Shown: in pieces, positions 61,858 through 64,000 of the stretch
How the letters are laid out: every line of letters starts with the position of its first letter
Numbering within the stretch: position 1 is the stretch's first letter
Assembly (NCBI GenBank): GCA_017590115.1
Contig: JAGGNK010008781.1
Coordinates: 2,078,911 to 2,142,910 of the forward strand
Direction: 5' to 3'
Source: Montifringilla adamsi
Lineage: Eukaryota; Chordata; Aves; Passeriformes; Passeridae
DNA length: 64,000 nt
The notes under the pieces: generated by a model
The model's input: the letters and a program-made list of their open reading frames with translations, nothing else
Database searches by the model: none
Told to the model about the DNA's origin: nothing
Position numbers and translations under genes: made by a program

Positions 61858-64000
61858 GTAAGTCGTTCAATGTTTTATAAACTCAGACCCTCAACTACAG
61901 CTATTTATGGTGGAAACTGGCATATCAATAGTTTCTTTTTGGTTACAAGGGTAATGAATTCTGGCTTATGTTTTTATGACATCTCAGTTTGGGTTTCTCC
62001 AGACCTTCCTTTTAGATTATAATGCCTTTGACTTTACGTTTGTTCCTTCTTGTGCCTGCCACAGCAGCTTAGCACTGTGGTGTGTCAGCAAAGGAAGAAT
62101 CTCAGCCACATTCCCCTTGCTCCAAAACACACAGGCCTTATTACTTCTGTTAAAGGGGAAGGTTTGTGCCCTGATGTGACATGTGGCAACAGCATGTGAG
62201 GCTTTGGATGGTCCTGTTACTGCACTGATGTATCCATTCTTAGTCATGTCCTCCTTTGATGCAAGAAAGGGGTGAGACAGTGGATAAATGACTGTGGCTT
62301 GTGGGGTGGCTTTAAGTTCTCTTGGTCTAGCCATCAGCACTTGAGTGATGCCTGCAGTGGAGAATACTGGGATTTATTGCAACCTCAGCACGTGGGAGGG
62401 ATACTGTGCAGTGGTGGAGAGAAGCTGTGCTGGCAACCTCTGGGCTAGTGCAGAGAGCAGGACGGGGTCTGCTACACCAGCACATTTCTAGCATGCAGCT
62501 CTGCAGCTTTCAGCCTGTGATGTTGCTCTGTGGTTGTAGGGCACTTGTATGCCCTAATTCCAGCAGAGGATTAGGAGATGGTCAGAATTCTGCAGTGCTC
62601 AGAGTTGGGAAAGGGGGGATATTCTGGCATGGAGTTGCTGTTAACCCATGGCCTTCATGTTTCCTGTTGGATTTACTGCTTTGCACTTGGGATAAACCCC
62701 TCCCCTCTAACTGGCAGATTCCTGCATTTCTGAGTTCTGCCTAGTAGCAGAATTGGACTGAGCAAAATACCACAGGAAGGACGATGCTGAAAGAAGTATT
62801 TATTAACTCTATTACCAGATGCAGAATGGTAGGCAGCATATCCAGCCCAGACGCATCTAACCAAATTTAACTGAAGGTCATGAATCAGCAGAGGTTTTCT
62901 GACTACATGCCCAACAGATGTGCTCTTGCCTGACCGTATCCTATCTCAAATGTACATGTTGCTTTACTGAACTCAGCATTTTTCTCTTCCAATCACCCCT
63001 GTTGAAATTCAGTGAGGTGCTAAGAAGCCAAGAGTTTCAAAGAGAATGAGGAGTTTTTAAAGTTTCAACTTGGGAAAGTTTGAATCTTTTCAGCAAGTAT
63101 TTTCCACCTGAAATTTTGTGTCTTGCAATACCTGGTGATGGTTCTGCAAGTCACCTTGGACATGCAGCAGTGAGGTCTTTGGTCCAAAGTCTCCTGGAAG
63201 TGTGTGGCAGTTTGCCCAAGAACAGGGATGGGCAGTTTCTCTCTCTTTCAATTTCAAAAGCTAGCAAAACCAACATGACAAGTTAAAGAACATGTCACAT
63301 CCCACTGCTCTCTGTGCATGCTTATCCTTAATGATGTGCTTTTAAGGATCTTGGATAAGAACCAAAAGGAGAGCTTTGAAAACTCGCTCATACAGAATAA
63401 TTGTATTTAACCTATGCTGTCAGTTCACACCGTATCATCTTCAAGAATAATAAATAAGCAGTCAGCATTCTTACAGTAACCTCTCACTATTCAGTACCAG
63501 GAGGTGAGGGGACATGTGCCTCCCCAGACATCAGGTGGGCCCTGGGGGTGGTGGGAGTGCTTCGTTTGGGTTTTACACTTGACGGTAGCAGTGGGGGGAT
63601 GAAGTTAAAATGCAATCATTCTGAGTCAAACAGTAAGGCCTAGGAAAACAGATGTGGGATGTGTGCCATGAGCCAAGATCAACTTCACAAAACTCAAAAG
63701 ATTACTTCTACAAAAACTGGAGGGGGGGTGGAATTATCCAGTCAGGGTTGTGATGGATGGGGGCACGGAAATAGTTCAGGAAAGTCAAACAACAGAACCT
63801 GCAGCACAAAAATGTTAACTTCATGGTGTTGTTATTTTGTCATAGGTAGGAAATTCTTTCAATAGGATATGAAGGGTATTAATTAGTATCTTCCTCTGAC
63901 ATAAAATGGGGGAACAGAAGCTTTTATTTCTCTGAACTGCTTCTGCACTATCTCAAGAGCAAAACTGCCTTCCTCTTTAAAATCCTGAGCATATAGGGGT
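61858..64000. other. Unique non-coding sequence to the window end
   Basis: No further exon was found. Acceptor-like sites near 62515 (GCAGCTTTCAG) and 63094 (GAATCTTTTCAG) are not followed by a usable frame and donor. A GA-free G-rich run GGAGGGGGGG lies near 63720. No repeat was recognised. Confidence 0.5.

Noticed and set aside
1..64000. tRNA, rRNA, CRISPR, retroviral or plasmid-type elements
   Set aside because: I searched for tRNA B-box wording, regularly spaced direct repeats, LTR/primer-site patterns and long intact element frames by eye, and found none beyond SINE relics.

Overview
The window looks like 64 kb of a bird nuclear genome that is almost entirely non-coding, either intergenic or deep intronic. 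Four things point that way. No long conserved reading frame is present. Splice-flanked exons, where they can be proposed at all, are 60-190 bp and separated by kilobases. Interspersed repeats are sparse. Those that can be recognised are old: an eroded CR1 LINE fragment and several eroded MIR-type/core-SINE pieces. I see no Alu or L1 and no young CR1 3' end. The assignment to birds, rather than a crocodilian or turtle, is an inference from low repeat density. No species can be named.

Layout. 1-11.3 kb: unique sequence with A/T tracts, one GA/GT compound microsatellite (8911-8963) and an inverted-repeat fragment resembling an old amniote repeat near 3.4 kb. 11.3-24 kb: four MIR-like fragments, a GC-rich stretch (11.6-12.1 kb) with two nuclear-receptor-type half-sites, a nested stem-loop near 20.6 kb and a 27-bp tandem duplication at 24.05 kb. 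24-33 kb: unique, mostly AT-rich. 33-41 kb: two copies of a related 35-bp palindromic, CTCF-like element (33.73 and 40.47 kb), a G14 tract and a 42-T tract (36.3-36.5 kb), and a 70-codon small ORF with a hydrophobic N-terminus (39.57-39.78 kb, minus). 41-50 kb: a 239-codon ATG ORF with no recognised domain, an ancient CR1 fragment (43.1-43.6 kb) and two weak minus-strand exon candidates. 52-62 kb: three plus-strand exon candidates at 52.43, 58.25 and 61.79 kb that keep one open frame when read in order. They are the best evidence that a gene crosses the right-hand part of the window.

No rRNA, tRNA, CRISPR array, intact mobile element or complete protein-coding gene was found. No named gene could be recognised, so gene symbols are left empty. 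Everything offered as coding is a hypothesis from splice-site shape and reading frame only; alignment to bird genomes or transcripts would decide each one quickly.
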